Shown here in pieces: positions 1-7,601 of a DNA stretch of 64,000 nt (its first letter is position 1; every line of letters starts with the position of its first letter). Source of the DNA: Afipia massiliensis (GTDB taxonomy: Bacteria; Pseudomonadota; Alphaproteobacteria; Rhizobiales; Xanthobacteraceae); the NCBI RefSeq assembly GCF_001006325.2, contig NZ_LBIA02000001.1, positions 2,047,501-2,111,500 of the forward strand, given 5' to 3'. The translations under genes and the position numbers were made by a program. The notes beneath the pieces are model-generated. The model ran no database searches, was not told the origin of the DNA, and saw nothing but the letters and a program-made list of their open reading frames with translations.

Positions 1-313
1 GAAAGGTGATGTTGAGCCGCTCGGCGTGAGCGCGTTCCTGGCCACGTTCGAGCAGGGCCGGCACATAATCGGTGGAGGTGACGTCACACCAGCGGCGCGC
101 GGCAGCAAGCGTGACGTTGCCGTTCCCGGCAGCGACGTCGAGCACGCGCTGGCCAGCACGGAGGTCTAGTGCTTCGCACAGCTCCTCGCCGACGATTTGA
201 AGGGTGGTGCCGACCACGGCGTAATCGCCGGACGACCAGGCGCCTTGCTGGCGGGCCTTGACCGCCGTAAAGTCAACGGGAACTTTGCTGATGGTATTGG
301 TGGTATCGAGCAT
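1..313 (-). CDS. Class I SAM-dependent methyltransferase, amino-terminal part (runs off the left edge)
   Basis: The minus strand is open from an ATG at 313 to the window edge, giving about 104 residues that begin MLDTTNTISK. The glycine-rich SAM-binding motif I, VLDVAAGNGN, is at about residues 54-63, followed by an acidic residue (TSTDYVP) at the usual end of the second strand. This supports a Rossmann-fold small-molecule methyltransferase; the substrate cannot be read. The gene is divergent from the BTAD/TPR regulator starting at 415, with about 100 bp between the starts, so co-regulation is plausible. The carboxyl end is outside the window. Confidence 0.8.
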   Translation of the reverse strand, partial: MLDTTNTISKVPVDFTAVKARQQGAWSSGDYAVVGTTLQIVGEELCEALDLRAGQRVLDVAAGNGNVTLAAARRWCDVTSTDYVPALLERGQERAHAERLNITF

Positions 314-358
314 GGTTCTTCTCCGTTCGGATGTGTTGTCTCGCCTGCGCGAGTAGGG

Positions 359-399
359 CTGGATCGGGCGCCATAAAGCGCCATTGCCATCGATCCCAG
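359..399. promoter_or_regulatory. Imperfect inverted repeats in a divergent promoter region
   Basis: Between the divergent methyltransferase (start 313) and regulator (start 415), CTGGATCG (359-366) is mirrored by CGATCCCAG (391-399). GGCGC (367-371) and GCGCC (378-382) form a tighter inner repeat around CATAAA. Its placement suits an operator shared by both genes. No protein-specific consensus is recognised, so this is only a candidate. Confidence 0.3.
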
Positions 400-414
400 C
401 CGTAACGGCCACAC

Positions 415-2451
415 ATGGAGACGAGCGTGGTACGCGGCGTGGAAATGCGCGTGGAATCGGATCGGTCCGGCGGCCCGGCCTTGCATGTGCAATTGCTCGG
501 ACCACTGGCGATTGAGCGGGGCGGCGCCCCGGTGGCGCTGCCGACGTCGCGCAAGGTGCGGGCGCTGTTGGCTTATCTCGCGCTCGCGCCACGCGCGGTG
601 CCGCGAAGCCAGCTTTGCGAACTTCTCTGGGATGTTCCGAACGATCCGCGCGGAGAGCTGCGCTGGTGCCTCAGCAAGCTGAGGTTTGTGGTCGATACGC
701 CCGACCGGCAACGGGTTGAAACCCAGGAAGATACCGTCGCGCTCGATCTGGCCGATTGCTCTGTCGATGCCATCGAGGTCGCGCGCGCAACCCAGCAGGG
801 CATCCAGCAATTGTCGCCCGAACGGCTGCGAGCGCTGGCCTCGCTGTACGTCGGAGAATTTCTCGAAGGCTTCGAGATCGATCGTAATCCGGATTTCAAT
901 GCATGGCTTACAGCACAGCGCCGCCAGTTTCGCGGCCGCCACGCAGCCCTGCTGGAGCGCCTTGCCGGAGCAGAGACCGGCGACGACATCTTCGGCTATC
1001 TGGAAAAGTGGCTGGCGCTTGCGCCATTCGATCTGCGCGTCCACGAAATGCTGCTGGATGCATTCGCGCGTCGCGGCAGGCTGCGCGAAGGTGACGAGCA
1101 TTTGTTGTCAACCGCACGGATGTTCGAGGCCGATGGTCTCGATCACGGGCCAGTGCGCGAGATGTGGCGGGCAGCGAAAGCGCGGGGCGACGGTGCGAAG
1201 GTTCGCGCGGCCGATCTTTCGCCGGGGCTCGCATTGACGCCGCCGGATGCGGACAGCGCGATTGCGTCACCGCGCCGTGCCTCCATTGCGGTGATGCCGT
1301 TTGTCGACCGCAACGCTGCGTGGCCCGCGCAGGGTGGCGCGGCCGGAGGCCTCGCGCACGATCTGATCACGAGGCTCGCCAAGCTGCGCAGCCTCTTTAT
1401 CATCGCGCAGGGCACTGTGTTCGCACTCAGCGAGCGGCACGTTGGTCCGGAAGAAGCAGGTCGAATGCTGAACGTGGACTATGTGGTCAGCGGCTCGCTG
1501 CAGCGCCAGGGCACGCGCATGACCGTCGCGGTCGAACTCGCCGAGACGCGCTCCGCGCGCATTGTCTGGACCGAGGTTTTCGACCAGAGGATCAGCGATT
1601 CATTTCTCGTGCTCGATGAAATCGGCAACAGGATCGTGGCATCCATTGCCCATGAGATCGAAACGATCGAGCGCAACCGGGCGATGTTGAAGCCGCCGAA
1701 CTCGCTGGATGCGTGGGAAGCCTATCATCGAGGGCTGTGGCATGTTTACCGGTTCAACAAGGCCGACAACGAGCGCGCCCGGGAGTTTTTCGAGATGGCG
1801 GTGCAGCGCGACCCCACCTTCGCACGGGCCTATGGCGGGCTGTCCTTCGCGCATTTCCAGAGCGCGTTTCAGGGCTGGGCCCCGCGCGAGCCGGAAGTCG
1901 ACCGGGCCTTCGACACCGCAGGACAGAGCCTGATGGCCGACGATCGCGACCCGGGCGCGCATTGGGCCATGGGCCGGGCGCTCTGGCTGCGCGGACAGCA
2001 GGACCAGTCCCTGATCGAACTGGAGCAGGCAATCGACCTCAGTCCGAATTTTGCGCTTGGGCATTACACGCTGGCTTTTGTCCATTCGCAGGGCGGCGAT
2101 CCGCAGGCGGCCGTCAAATTTTCCGACCACTCGCGTCACCTCAGTCCGTTCGATCCGTTGCTGTTCGGCATGCTCGGCGCGCGTGCGATGGCACTGGTGC
2201 GCCTCAGGCAATTTGATGAAGCGGCCGACTGGGGTTTGAAGGCAGCCGCGCGGCCGAACGCGCATGCGCACATCCTGGCGATTGCCGCCTATTGCCTGGC
2301 GCTGGCGGGCCGGCTTGAGGAGGGACGCGCGCAGATGGTCGCGATCCGCAAGCGGCTTCCGGGCTATTGCGTCGACGATTTTCTCACTGCGATGCAGTTC
2401 GCACCGGAAGGCGCTGTGCTGTTTCGCGAAGGCGCAAGGCGCATCGGATAA
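415..2451 (+). CDS. BTAD/SARP-type winged-helix regulator with TolB-like and TPR domains
   Basis: 678 residues. Residues about 22-110 look like an OmpR/SARP winged helix (LHVQLLGPLAIERGG, RKVRALLAYLAL, LCELLWD). A bacterial transcriptional activation (BTAD) helical domain follows to about 260. Residues about 290-420 resemble the TolB-like module often attached to CyaA-type regulators (IAVMPFVDRN, GLAHDLITRLAKL, DYVVSGSLQ). The rest is TPR-like (AREFFEMAVQRDPTFARAYGGL, with further repeats to about 650). No cyclase catalytic motif is visible. It probably acts as a cytoplasmic transcription factor, perhaps on the divergent methyltransferase gene. The signal is unknown. ATG 415 has no strong ribosome binding site; ATG 445 is an alternative. 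Confidence 0.8.
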   Translation: METSVVRGVEMRVESDRSGGPALHVQLLGPLAIERGGAPVALPTSRKVRALLAYLALAPRAVPRSQLCELLWDVPNDPRGELRWCLSKLRFVVDTPDRQRVETQEDTVALDLADCSVDAIEVARATQQGIQQLSPERLRALASLYVGEFLEGFEIDRNPDFNAWLTAQRRQFRGRHAALLERLAGAETGDDIFGYLEKWLALAPFDLRVHEMLLDAFARRGRLREGDEHLLSTARMFEADGLDHGPVREMWRAAKARGDGAKVRAADLSPGLALTPPDADSAIASPRRASIAVMPFVDRNAAWPAQGGAAGGLAHDLITRLAKLRSLFIIAQGTVFALSERHVGPEEAGRMLNVDYVVSGSLQRQGTRMTVAVELAETRSARIVWTEVFDQRISDSFLVLDEIGNRIVASIAHEIETIERNRAMLKPPNSLDAWEAYHRGLWHVYRFNKADNERAREFFEMAVQRDPTFARAYGGLSFAHFQSAFQGWAPREPEVDRAFDTAGQSLMADDRDPGAHWAMGRALWLRGQQDQSLIELEQAIDLSPNFALGHYTLAFVHSQGGDPQAAVKFSDHSRHLSPFDPLLFGMLGARAMALVRLRQFDEAADWGLKAAARPNAHAHILAIAAYCLALAGRLEEGRAQMVAIRKRLPGYCVDDFLTAMQFAPEGAVLFREGARRIG

Positions 2452-2463
2452 GGGGGCAGAAGC

Positions 2464-4197
2464 TTAACGGCCGTGCAGAAACGCGAGCAGTACCACGATC
2501 ACGCCGGCGAGGAGTGCGGACAGGCATTTCCAGAACAGCAGGGGATCGCGTTCGATCAGCGGCGTGGGGGATGCGTTGAGGTAGCGTGCGTTGGGATGGC
2601 GCAGGTCGAAGGTGTATTCCGACAGTGCCTCATAGCGCTTGAGCGGGTCCGGATGGACGGCGCGCTTCAATGTCTCATCAATCCACATCGGGATTCCGCG
2701 GCTGTCGTCGAGCGCGGAATTGTATTTCAGTTTCCTGTAATGCGACTTGGTCCGGGCCTTTGCGATCTGTGCGCCGTAAGGCAATTTTCCCGTCAGCATC
2801 TGATAGGTGATGACGCCGAGCGAGAACAGATCGGAACGCGGTGAGCCGCTTTCGCCCTGAAAGTATTCCGGCGCAGTGTATTGCACCGTGCCCAGAATGT
2901 CGCTGGCGCCTGTGGGCGGTGTGGCTTCGACAACGCCGGTGACCTTGGTCGAGCCGAAATCGATGATCTTCACCGTTCCGGTCTTGTCGATCATGATGTT
3001 GTCAGGCCTGACATCCTGATGCAGCATTTCCATCCGGTGAAAGGCGCGCAGGCCTTTGGCGATCTGCTCCACGATGCCGCGCACGGTTTCGACATCCGGC
3101 CTGGGATTGTCGATCATCCATTGGGTCAGCGTCTGGCCGTCGATGAATTCGGTGACGACATACAGATAGTTGCGCTTTCTGGATTGCAGGCAGGGCTTCA
3201 GCACATGAGGACTGTCGATGCGCCGGGCGATCCACTCCTCCATCATGAAGCGCTTCAGATAGGCCGCATCACCGCGCAGATCGATCGAGGGGATCTTGAT
3301 GCTGACGAGTTCATCGGTTTCGGTGTCGACCGCGAGATAGATGTGGCTTCGGCTGCTGGCATGGATTTGCCGGACGATCCGGTAGCCGTCGAAAACTATC
3401 CGCGCGTCGAGAAGCGGCGGAGGCGGCAGCTCCGATGTCTGCCCGAGAACCTCGCTCGCCTCGCTGCGCGGCAACTGATCGATGCGGACGATCTGAACGG
3501 TCAGGTTGTCCGTGCTGCCCTGAAGATAGGCCTGCTCGACAACGAGTTTCGCGGCCCGATCCAGATCGCCGGCATTGTCATGGATGACCTTTGCAACGAA
3601 GCGATCGCCGACATATTCGTAGGCGCCGTCGGTTGCGAGCAGGAATACGTCGCCCTTCTCGATCGGGAGCGCCTGATAATCGATCTCGATCTGCGGATTG
3701 ATCCCCAGCGCGCGGCTGAGATAATTCTGTTCGGATGAAATGACGACGCGGTGATCGTTGGTCAGTTGCTCAAGCGTGTTTCCGGAAAGGCGATAGATCC
3801 GCGAGTCGCCGACATGGAAAATGTGCGCGGTGGTGGACTTGATGACTATCGCGCTCAGGGTGCAGACGTAGCCCTTGTCCTTGTCGTAGCGGTACTGGCT
3901 TCGCCTTGTTTCGGAATGCAGCCAGGAGTTCGTCGCGGCGACGACACGCTGCGCCGAGGTTTTGACCGACCAGGATTCCGACGTGCAATAATAATCCGTC
4001 AGGAAACTTTTGACCGCCGACTCGCTGGCGACCGAACTGACGGTGCTGCTGCTGATGCCGTCCGCGAGGGCGACGGCGATGCCCTTCAGACTCAATAGCG
4101 GTTCGGCCGGAATCAGGACGCCGTAAAAATCCTGATTGGTCTCTTTACGACCCTTATCAGAATGCTGTCCGACCGATATCTGCAATTCGCGCGACAT
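2464..4197 (-). CDS. Bifunctional PP2C-type phosphatase / Ser-Thr protein kinase, membrane-anchored
   Basis: About 577 residues from ATG 4197 (MSRELQIS). A longer reading from TTG 4248 would run through the terminator hairpin at 4211-4241, so I reject it. The PP2C domain comes first, with metal-binding motifs NQDF, LADGIS, FHVGDSRIYRL, LLATDGAYEYV and GSTDNLTV. A protein kinase domain follows (about residues 265-540): catalytic loop HQDVRPDNIM, DFG in KIIDFGSTK, and a conserved lysine in SIKIP. The glycine-rich loop is poor (IHASSRSHIYLA). The carboxyl end is one transmembrane helix (LLAGVIVVLLAFL) with a short tail, so both domains face the cytoplasm. It is the next gene after the formate/nitrite channel and may control that transporter; the link is an inference. 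Confidence 0.88.
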   Translation of the reverse strand: MSRELQISVGQHSDKGRKETNQDFYGVLIPAEPLLSLKGIAVALADGISSSTVSSVASESAVKSFLTDYYCTSESWSVKTSAQRVVAATNSWLHSETRRSQYRYDKDKGYVCTLSAIVIKSTTAHIFHVGDSRIYRLSGNTLEQLTNDHRVVISSEQNYLSRALGINPQIEIDYQALPIEKGDVFLLATDGAYEYVGDRFVAKVIHDNAGDLDRAAKLVVEQAYLQGSTDNLTVQIVRIDQLPRSEASEVLGQTSELPPPPLLDARIVFDGYRIVRQIHASSRSHIYLAVDTETDELVSIKIPSIDLRGDAAYLKRFMMEEWIARRIDSPHVLKPCLQSRKRNYLYVVTEFIDGQTLTQWMIDNPRPDVETVRGIVEQIAKGLRAFHRMEMLHQDVRPDNIMIDKTGTVKIIDFGSTKVTGVVEATPPTGASDILGTVQYTAPEYFQGESGSPRSDLFSLGVITYQMLTGKLPYGAQIAKARTKSHYRKLKYNSALDDSRGIPMWIDETLKRAVHPDPLKRYEALSEYTFDLRHPNARYLNASPTPLIERDPLLFWKCLSALLAGVIVVLLAFLHGR

Positions 4198-4210
4198 TGA
4201 TGATGCCAGA

Positions 4211-4241
4211 AAGGAGCCCCGGCTTGCGGCCGGGGCTCCTT
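4211..4241 (-). terminator. Hairpin terminator after the formate/nitrite channel gene
   Basis: Perfect 13-bp arms AAGGAGCCCCGGC (4211-4223) and GCCGGGGCTCCTT (4229-4241) with a 5-nt loop, followed on the minus strand by a short T stretch (TTTCT). It lies directly after the channel stop codon at 4255 and before the kinase start at 4197. It therefore argues against full cotranscription, or for partial read-through. Confidence 0.75.
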
Positions 4242-4254
4242 CCTGCAAGCCGGA

Positions 4255-5067
4255 TCAGGCGGGCACGCGTTTCGGCGCGGTCCTGATATGGGTGGTGTAC
4301 AGGGTCAGTCCCGTGAACGCGAGACCGCCGACAAGATTGCCGACCACGGTCGGGATCTCGTTCCAGATGAGATAGTCCACGAACGAGAACTTCGCGCCCA
4401 GAAGCAGCCCCGACGGAAACAGGAACATGTTCACCACGGAATGCTCAAAGACCATGTAGAAGAACACCAGGATCGGCATCCACATCGCGATCACCTTGCC
4501 GGGCACCGTCGTCGAGATCATGGCGCCGACGACCCCGGTCGAAACCATCCAGTTGCACAGCACGCCGCGGAAGAACAACGTCGCCATGCCGGCGGCGCCG
4601 TGTGCTGCATAACCGAGCGTTCGGGACTCGCCGGCGTGGCCGATAGCAGCGCCGACCTTGTCGGGCTCTTGTGAGAAGCCGTAGGTGGTCACGAATGCCA
4701 TCAGGAAAGCCACCGTGAACGCGCCGCCAAAGTTGCCGACGAATACGAGCCCCCAGTTCCTGAGAACGCCGCCCAGTGTGACGCCAGGCCGCTTGTCGAT
4801 CAGCGCAAGCGGCACCAGCACGAATACGCCGGTCAACAGGTCGAAGCCCAACAGATACAATATGCAGAACCCGACCGGGAACAGCAGCGCTCCGACCAGT
4901 GGCTGGCCGGTGTTCACGGTGATGGTGACGGCGAACCACGCGGCAAGCGCCAGGATGGCACCGGCCATATAGGCCCGGATGAGAGTGTCTCTTGTCGACA
5001 TGAAGACTTTGGATTCTCCGGCATCGACCATCTTGGTGACAAATTCTGAAGGCGCGAGATAGGCCAT
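4255..5067 (-). CDS. Formate/nitrite transporter (FNT) family channel
   Basis: About 270 residues from ATG 5067 (MAYLAPSEF), preceded by AGAGG at good spacing; the ATG at 5109 is less well placed. Six hydrophobic helices are evident. FNT hallmarks are visible: PVGFCILYLLGFDLLTG, FVGNFGGA, RGVLCNWMVSTGVVGAM, and FEHSVVNMF, which carries the central channel histidine. The family moves small monovalent anions (formate, nitrite, hydrosulfide) across the inner membrane as pentamers. The sequence alone does not decide the substrate. A terminator follows, and the next gene is the kinase/phosphatase. An FNR-like palindrome lies about 85 bp upstream of the start. Confidence 0.92.
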   Translation of the reverse strand: MAYLAPSEFVTKMVDAGESKVFMSTRDTLIRAYMAGAILALAAWFAVTITVNTGQPLVGALLFPVGFCILYLLGFDLLTGVFVLVPLALIDKRPGVTLGGVLRNWGLVFVGNFGGAFTVAFLMAFVTTYGFSQEPDKVGAAIGHAGESRTLGYAAHGAAGMATLFFRGVLCNWMVSTGVVGAMISTTVPGKVIAMWMPILVFFYMVFEHSVVNMFLFPSGLLLGAKFSFVDYLIWNEIPTVVGNLVGGLAFTGLTLYTTHIRTAPKRVPA

Positions 5068-5143
5068 CACAGATCCTCTTTGTTCGCAGTAGAAGCTAAA
5101 TACGTTCAACGTCCGTCATTGGATTGCTGACGCTATCTCGACC

Positions 5144-5161
5144 GCATGATGTCGATCATGC
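5144..5161. promoter_or_regulatory. FNR/FixK-like palindrome upstream of the FNT gene
   Basis: A perfect 7-4-7 inverted repeat, GCATGAT-GTCG-ATCATGC. Its core ATGAT-N4-ATCAT differs from the FNR-type TTGAT-N4-ATCAA only in the outermost base of each half. It is centred about 85 bp upstream of the channel start at 5067. Oxygen-responsive control of a nitrite/formate channel would make sense, but the mismatch leaves this uncertain. Confidence 0.35.
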
Positions 5162-5553
5162 GCGCCAGATTTCGAGTGACGGAGGTCGCGCGCGAGAAGG
5201 CGTGCAGTCCGTGCGCGTGTCGCGCACCTGCCTTGCCGCCATTCCATGTCGCGTATCAGGAGCTTTCGTCTCCGCGATCCTGCCGTCTGATGCATGTGTC
5301 CTGTCTGCCAATGATGTTCGGCCGGAAACAGGAACGCGCAGCATGCGTAAGTCAGGCATCGTGGCGAATGCGCCGAGCTCCCTTCGGACCGCAGTCGTCA
5401 TTGACTGTATGGCGAGTGGAGCAATCGCCGTGCCAACACAGGTTGGCTTTGATCGCGCGATGTTTTTCGGGATTTCCGGGTGAAAGCTCTCGCCGGCTTT
5501 GTCAGCGGAATGATGCGAGTCTATGCAATTGCCCAGATCATGGGCATGGCGTG
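5162..5553. other. Intergenic stretch with no supported gene
   Basis: This DNA lies between the FNT upstream region and the LysR gene's 3' end. Open frames here lack ribosome binding sites and read as arginine- and serine-rich shadow sequence. No hairpin with a T-run and no RNA gene was recognised. Confidence 0.6.
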
Positions 5554-6444
5554 TTATTGCCGCATCGTCGCTGTCAGCCAGTCCCGGAACGCGGTGACCT
5601 TCGGCAAATTGGCCTTTTCGTGCGGCGTGACGAAATAGTATCCGGCATCTTCCGGCAATGTCACATCGAAGGGCGCGACCAGACGTCCTTTCGCGATATC
5701 GTCCTGAACGAAGGCGGTGTGGCCGATCGCAACGCCGATGCCGTCGACGGCGGCCTGAATCGTCATGAATGACAGATCGAATGTCAGTCCTGGATTCTTC
5801 GCGATGTGGGTGGGAAGTCCGGCGGCCGTCAGCCAGAACCGCCAGTCGTCGTTGTAGCCGGTTGTGTGCAGCAGCGTGAAACGGGCGAGGTCTTCCGGCT
5901 TTCTCAGGGCATTGTTGCCCTCAAGCAGCGCGGGGCTGCACACCGGAAACATCTGGTCCGTCATCAGCCATTCCGCGCGCAGGCCCGGCCATTGGCCGCG
6001 TCCGTACCGGATTGCTGCGTCCACCGTGCCGCGACGGAAGTCGACCAGATCGGTCGAGGTGGTGATACGGACATCGATGTCGGGATGTTTTTCCTGAAAT
6101 GGCGCAAGCCGGGGCAGCAGCCATTTCACCGCGAACGACGTCAGCGTGCTGACTGTCAGCATCCGGTCGTTGCCGTTGCGCAGCAGGCGGTCGGTGGCTG
6201 TGCGCAGATCCTGAAATGCGGCGCGAATGCCCGGCAAATAGTCGGTGGCCTCGGGCGTCAAAGCCAGCGAGCGGCTTTGCCGGATGAACAGCTTGATACC
6301 GAGTTCTTCCTCCAGCCGCCGGATCTGGTGGCTGATGGCGGTCTGGGTGACGTTCAGTTCCTGCGCGGCAAGGGTGAAGCTGAGGTGCCGCGCGGCGGCC
6401 TCGAAAGCGCGCAAACCGTTCAGCGAGGGCAATCTGGCGGTCAT
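5554..6444 (-). CDS. LysR-family transcriptional regulator (GcvA-like)
   Basis: 296 residues. The amino-terminal winged helix is typical of the GcvA branch: LPSLNGLRAFEAAARHLSFT, AAQELNVTQTAISHQIRRLE, LGIKLFIRQSRSLALT. A periplasmic-binding-like effector domain follows (LTVSTLTSFAVKWLLPRL, VDAAIRYGRGQWPGL). It is divergent from the DUF1127 gene at 6557. A 19-bp palindrome of LysR type (6458-6476) lies 14 bp in front of its ATG, fitting autoregulation plus control of the divergent gene. The effector is unknown; the GcvA label refers to subfamily, not to glycine cleavage. Confidence 0.9.
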   Translation of the reverse strand: MTARLPSLNGLRAFEAAARHLSFTLAAQELNVTQTAISHQIRRLEEELGIKLFIRQSRSLALTPEATDYLPGIRAAFQDLRTATDRLLRNGNDRMLTVSTLTSFAVKWLLPRLAPFQEKHPDIDVRITTSTDLVDFRRGTVDAAIRYGRGQWPGLRAEWLMTDQMFPVCSPALLEGNNALRKPEDLARFTLLHTTGYNDDWRFWLTAAGLPTHIAKNPGLTFDLSFMTIQAAVDGIGVAIGHTAFVQDDIAKGRLVAPFDVTLPEDAGYYFVTPHEKANLPKVTAFRDWLTATMRQ

Positions 6445-6457
6445 GAGCCCCTCTAAT

Positions 6458-6476
6458 ATATGAGATTATCTCATAT
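6458..6476. promoter_or_regulatory. LysR-type operator (T-N11-A palindrome)
   Basis: A perfect inverted repeat, ATATGAGA-TTA-TCTCATAT, containing TGAGATTATCTCA, which matches the LysR T-N11-A box. It sits between the LysR start (6444) and the divergent DUF1127 gene (6557), nearer LysR, as expected for the autoregulatory recognition site. Confidence 0.65.
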
Positions 6477-6556
6477 TACCAGGGACAACGTGTCGTTTGT
6501 CAATAGGGGTTCTTGAGCAGATATATGCAACATCAAGTTTGTTTTAGGAGGCTACC

Positions 6557-6769
6557 ATGTCTGCTTGCACAACCGACCTGATGACAAATCATCATCATGA
6601 CTTCATCCACCACCCGATCACGTCGATCTCCGACGTGCTGCACACTTGGCAGCAGCGCTCGCAGCGCCGGGCCGAGTTGGTCCGCCTCAGCGACCGCGAC
6701 TTCCACGACGTCGGCGCGAGCTGGAGCGACTTCGCCTACGAGGCCAGCAAGCCTTTCTGGCGTGCGTAA
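6557..6769 (+). CDS. DUF1127 small protein
   Basis: 70 residues with an ideal ribosome binding site (AGGAGG, 6546-6551 region) before ATG 6557. The carboxyl half carries the DUF1127 pattern: an Arg-rich helix then LVRLSDRDFHDVGASW. Short DUF1127 proteins in alphaproteobacteria are often stress- or phosphate-responsive and some influence RNA turnover; this one has a histidine-rich amino terminus (NHHHDFIHHP). It has its own terminator at 6779-6827, so it is probably monocistronic under the divergent LysR regulator. Confidence 0.85.
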   Translation: MSACTTDLMTNHHHDFIHHPITSISDVLHTWQQRSQRRAELVRLSDRDFHDVGASWSDFAYEASKPFWRA

Positions 6770-6778
6770 GCCGCCTTC

Positions 6779-6827
6779 GCGAGTCTGATCCGTCCTCATT
6801 GTCCTCCCCGGATCAGGCTCGCTTTTT
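6779..6827 (+). terminator. Rho-independent terminator after the DUF1127 gene
   Basis: GCGAGTCTGATCCG (6779-6792) pairs with CGGATCAGGCTCGC (6809-6822) with one mismatch, followed by TTTTT (6823-6827). It lies nine bases after the DUF1127 stop and before the acetyltransferase start. Confidence 0.8.
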
Positions 6828-6857
6828 CCTCTCGCACAACAGCCGATGGAGTGCGCG

Positions 6858-7499
6858 ATGCTGGCCGAACCCGATCATCGCTTTGTTCTGAGCAATCTCG
6901 GCCGCTTCACCGATGTCGTGCGGCTGAAAGGCGGCAGGTCGTTGACGGTGCGATTCCTCGAGCCGAAGGACGCCGACGCGCTGCTGTTTTACTTCCGGTC
7001 GCTGTCGCGCCAGTCGCGCTACAATCGCCTGATGGGGGCCGCCAGTGAGCTGCCGCCGTCGGAGCTCGACAAGGCGCTTCATATCGGCGAAGGCAGCCGT
7101 TTCGCGGTGATCGCCGAAATGAAAATCGACGGCGTCGACACGATCGTCGGAGAGTCCCGCTACAGCTACGACGCGCAAACGCAGAACACTGAATTCGGAC
7201 TGTCCATCGGCGACGCATGGCAGGGTCAGGGTATCGGCACGGCCATGCTGTCCAATCTCGAATGCCGCTCGGCGGCGCTCGGCGCGCTGAGGCTGTTCGG
7301 CGAAACATTCCGCAACAACGACCAGATGATCGGTCTCGCCCGCAAGGCCGGATACGCCTTTGCAGGAGCGCCGAGCGATTGGCGACTGACACGCTTCGAA
7401 AAGCCGCTGTATCGCGCCACGGAAATTCCCTGCGAAAGCTGGAAGCAGGCCGCCATGGCAGGCTGGATGCCGAACGAAGCGCTGCTGGCTGCACGCTGA
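6858..7499 (+). CDS. GNAT-family N-acetyltransferase
   Basis: 213 residues from ATG 6858 (MLAEPDHRF), which has GGAG just upstream; ATG 6846 is a weaker alternative four codons earlier. The GNAT fold is indicated by LTVRFLEPKDADALLFYFRSL at the start and the acetyl-CoA pyrophosphate loop DAWQGQGIGTAML at about residues 118-130. The acceptor substrate cannot be read. It follows the DUF1127 terminator, so it probably has a separate promoter or depends on read-through. Confidence 0.85.
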   Translation: MLAEPDHRFVLSNLGRFTDVVRLKGGRSLTVRFLEPKDADALLFYFRSLSRQSRYNRLMGAASELPPSELDKALHIGEGSRFAVIAEMKIDGVDTIVGESRYSYDAQTQNTEFGLSIGDAWQGQGIGTAMLSNLECRSAALGALRLFGETFRNNDQMIGLARKAGYAFAGAPSDWRLTRFEKPLYRATEIPCESWKQAAMAGWMPNEALLAAR

Positions 7500-7601
7500 C
7501 AGCTTCATGACAGCCCGGCGCGCCGTCGGCTTGTACGCCCTCCGCTGGATCGCCTAGTGTCCCGGAAGCGCCAACCAAGGCGTACGATCCGGGAGTATCC
7601 G

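Noticed and set aside
5124-5772. Two overlapping plus-strand open frames beside the LysR gene
   Set aside because: No ribosome binding site, no recognisable motif, and the 3' part is antisense to LysR.
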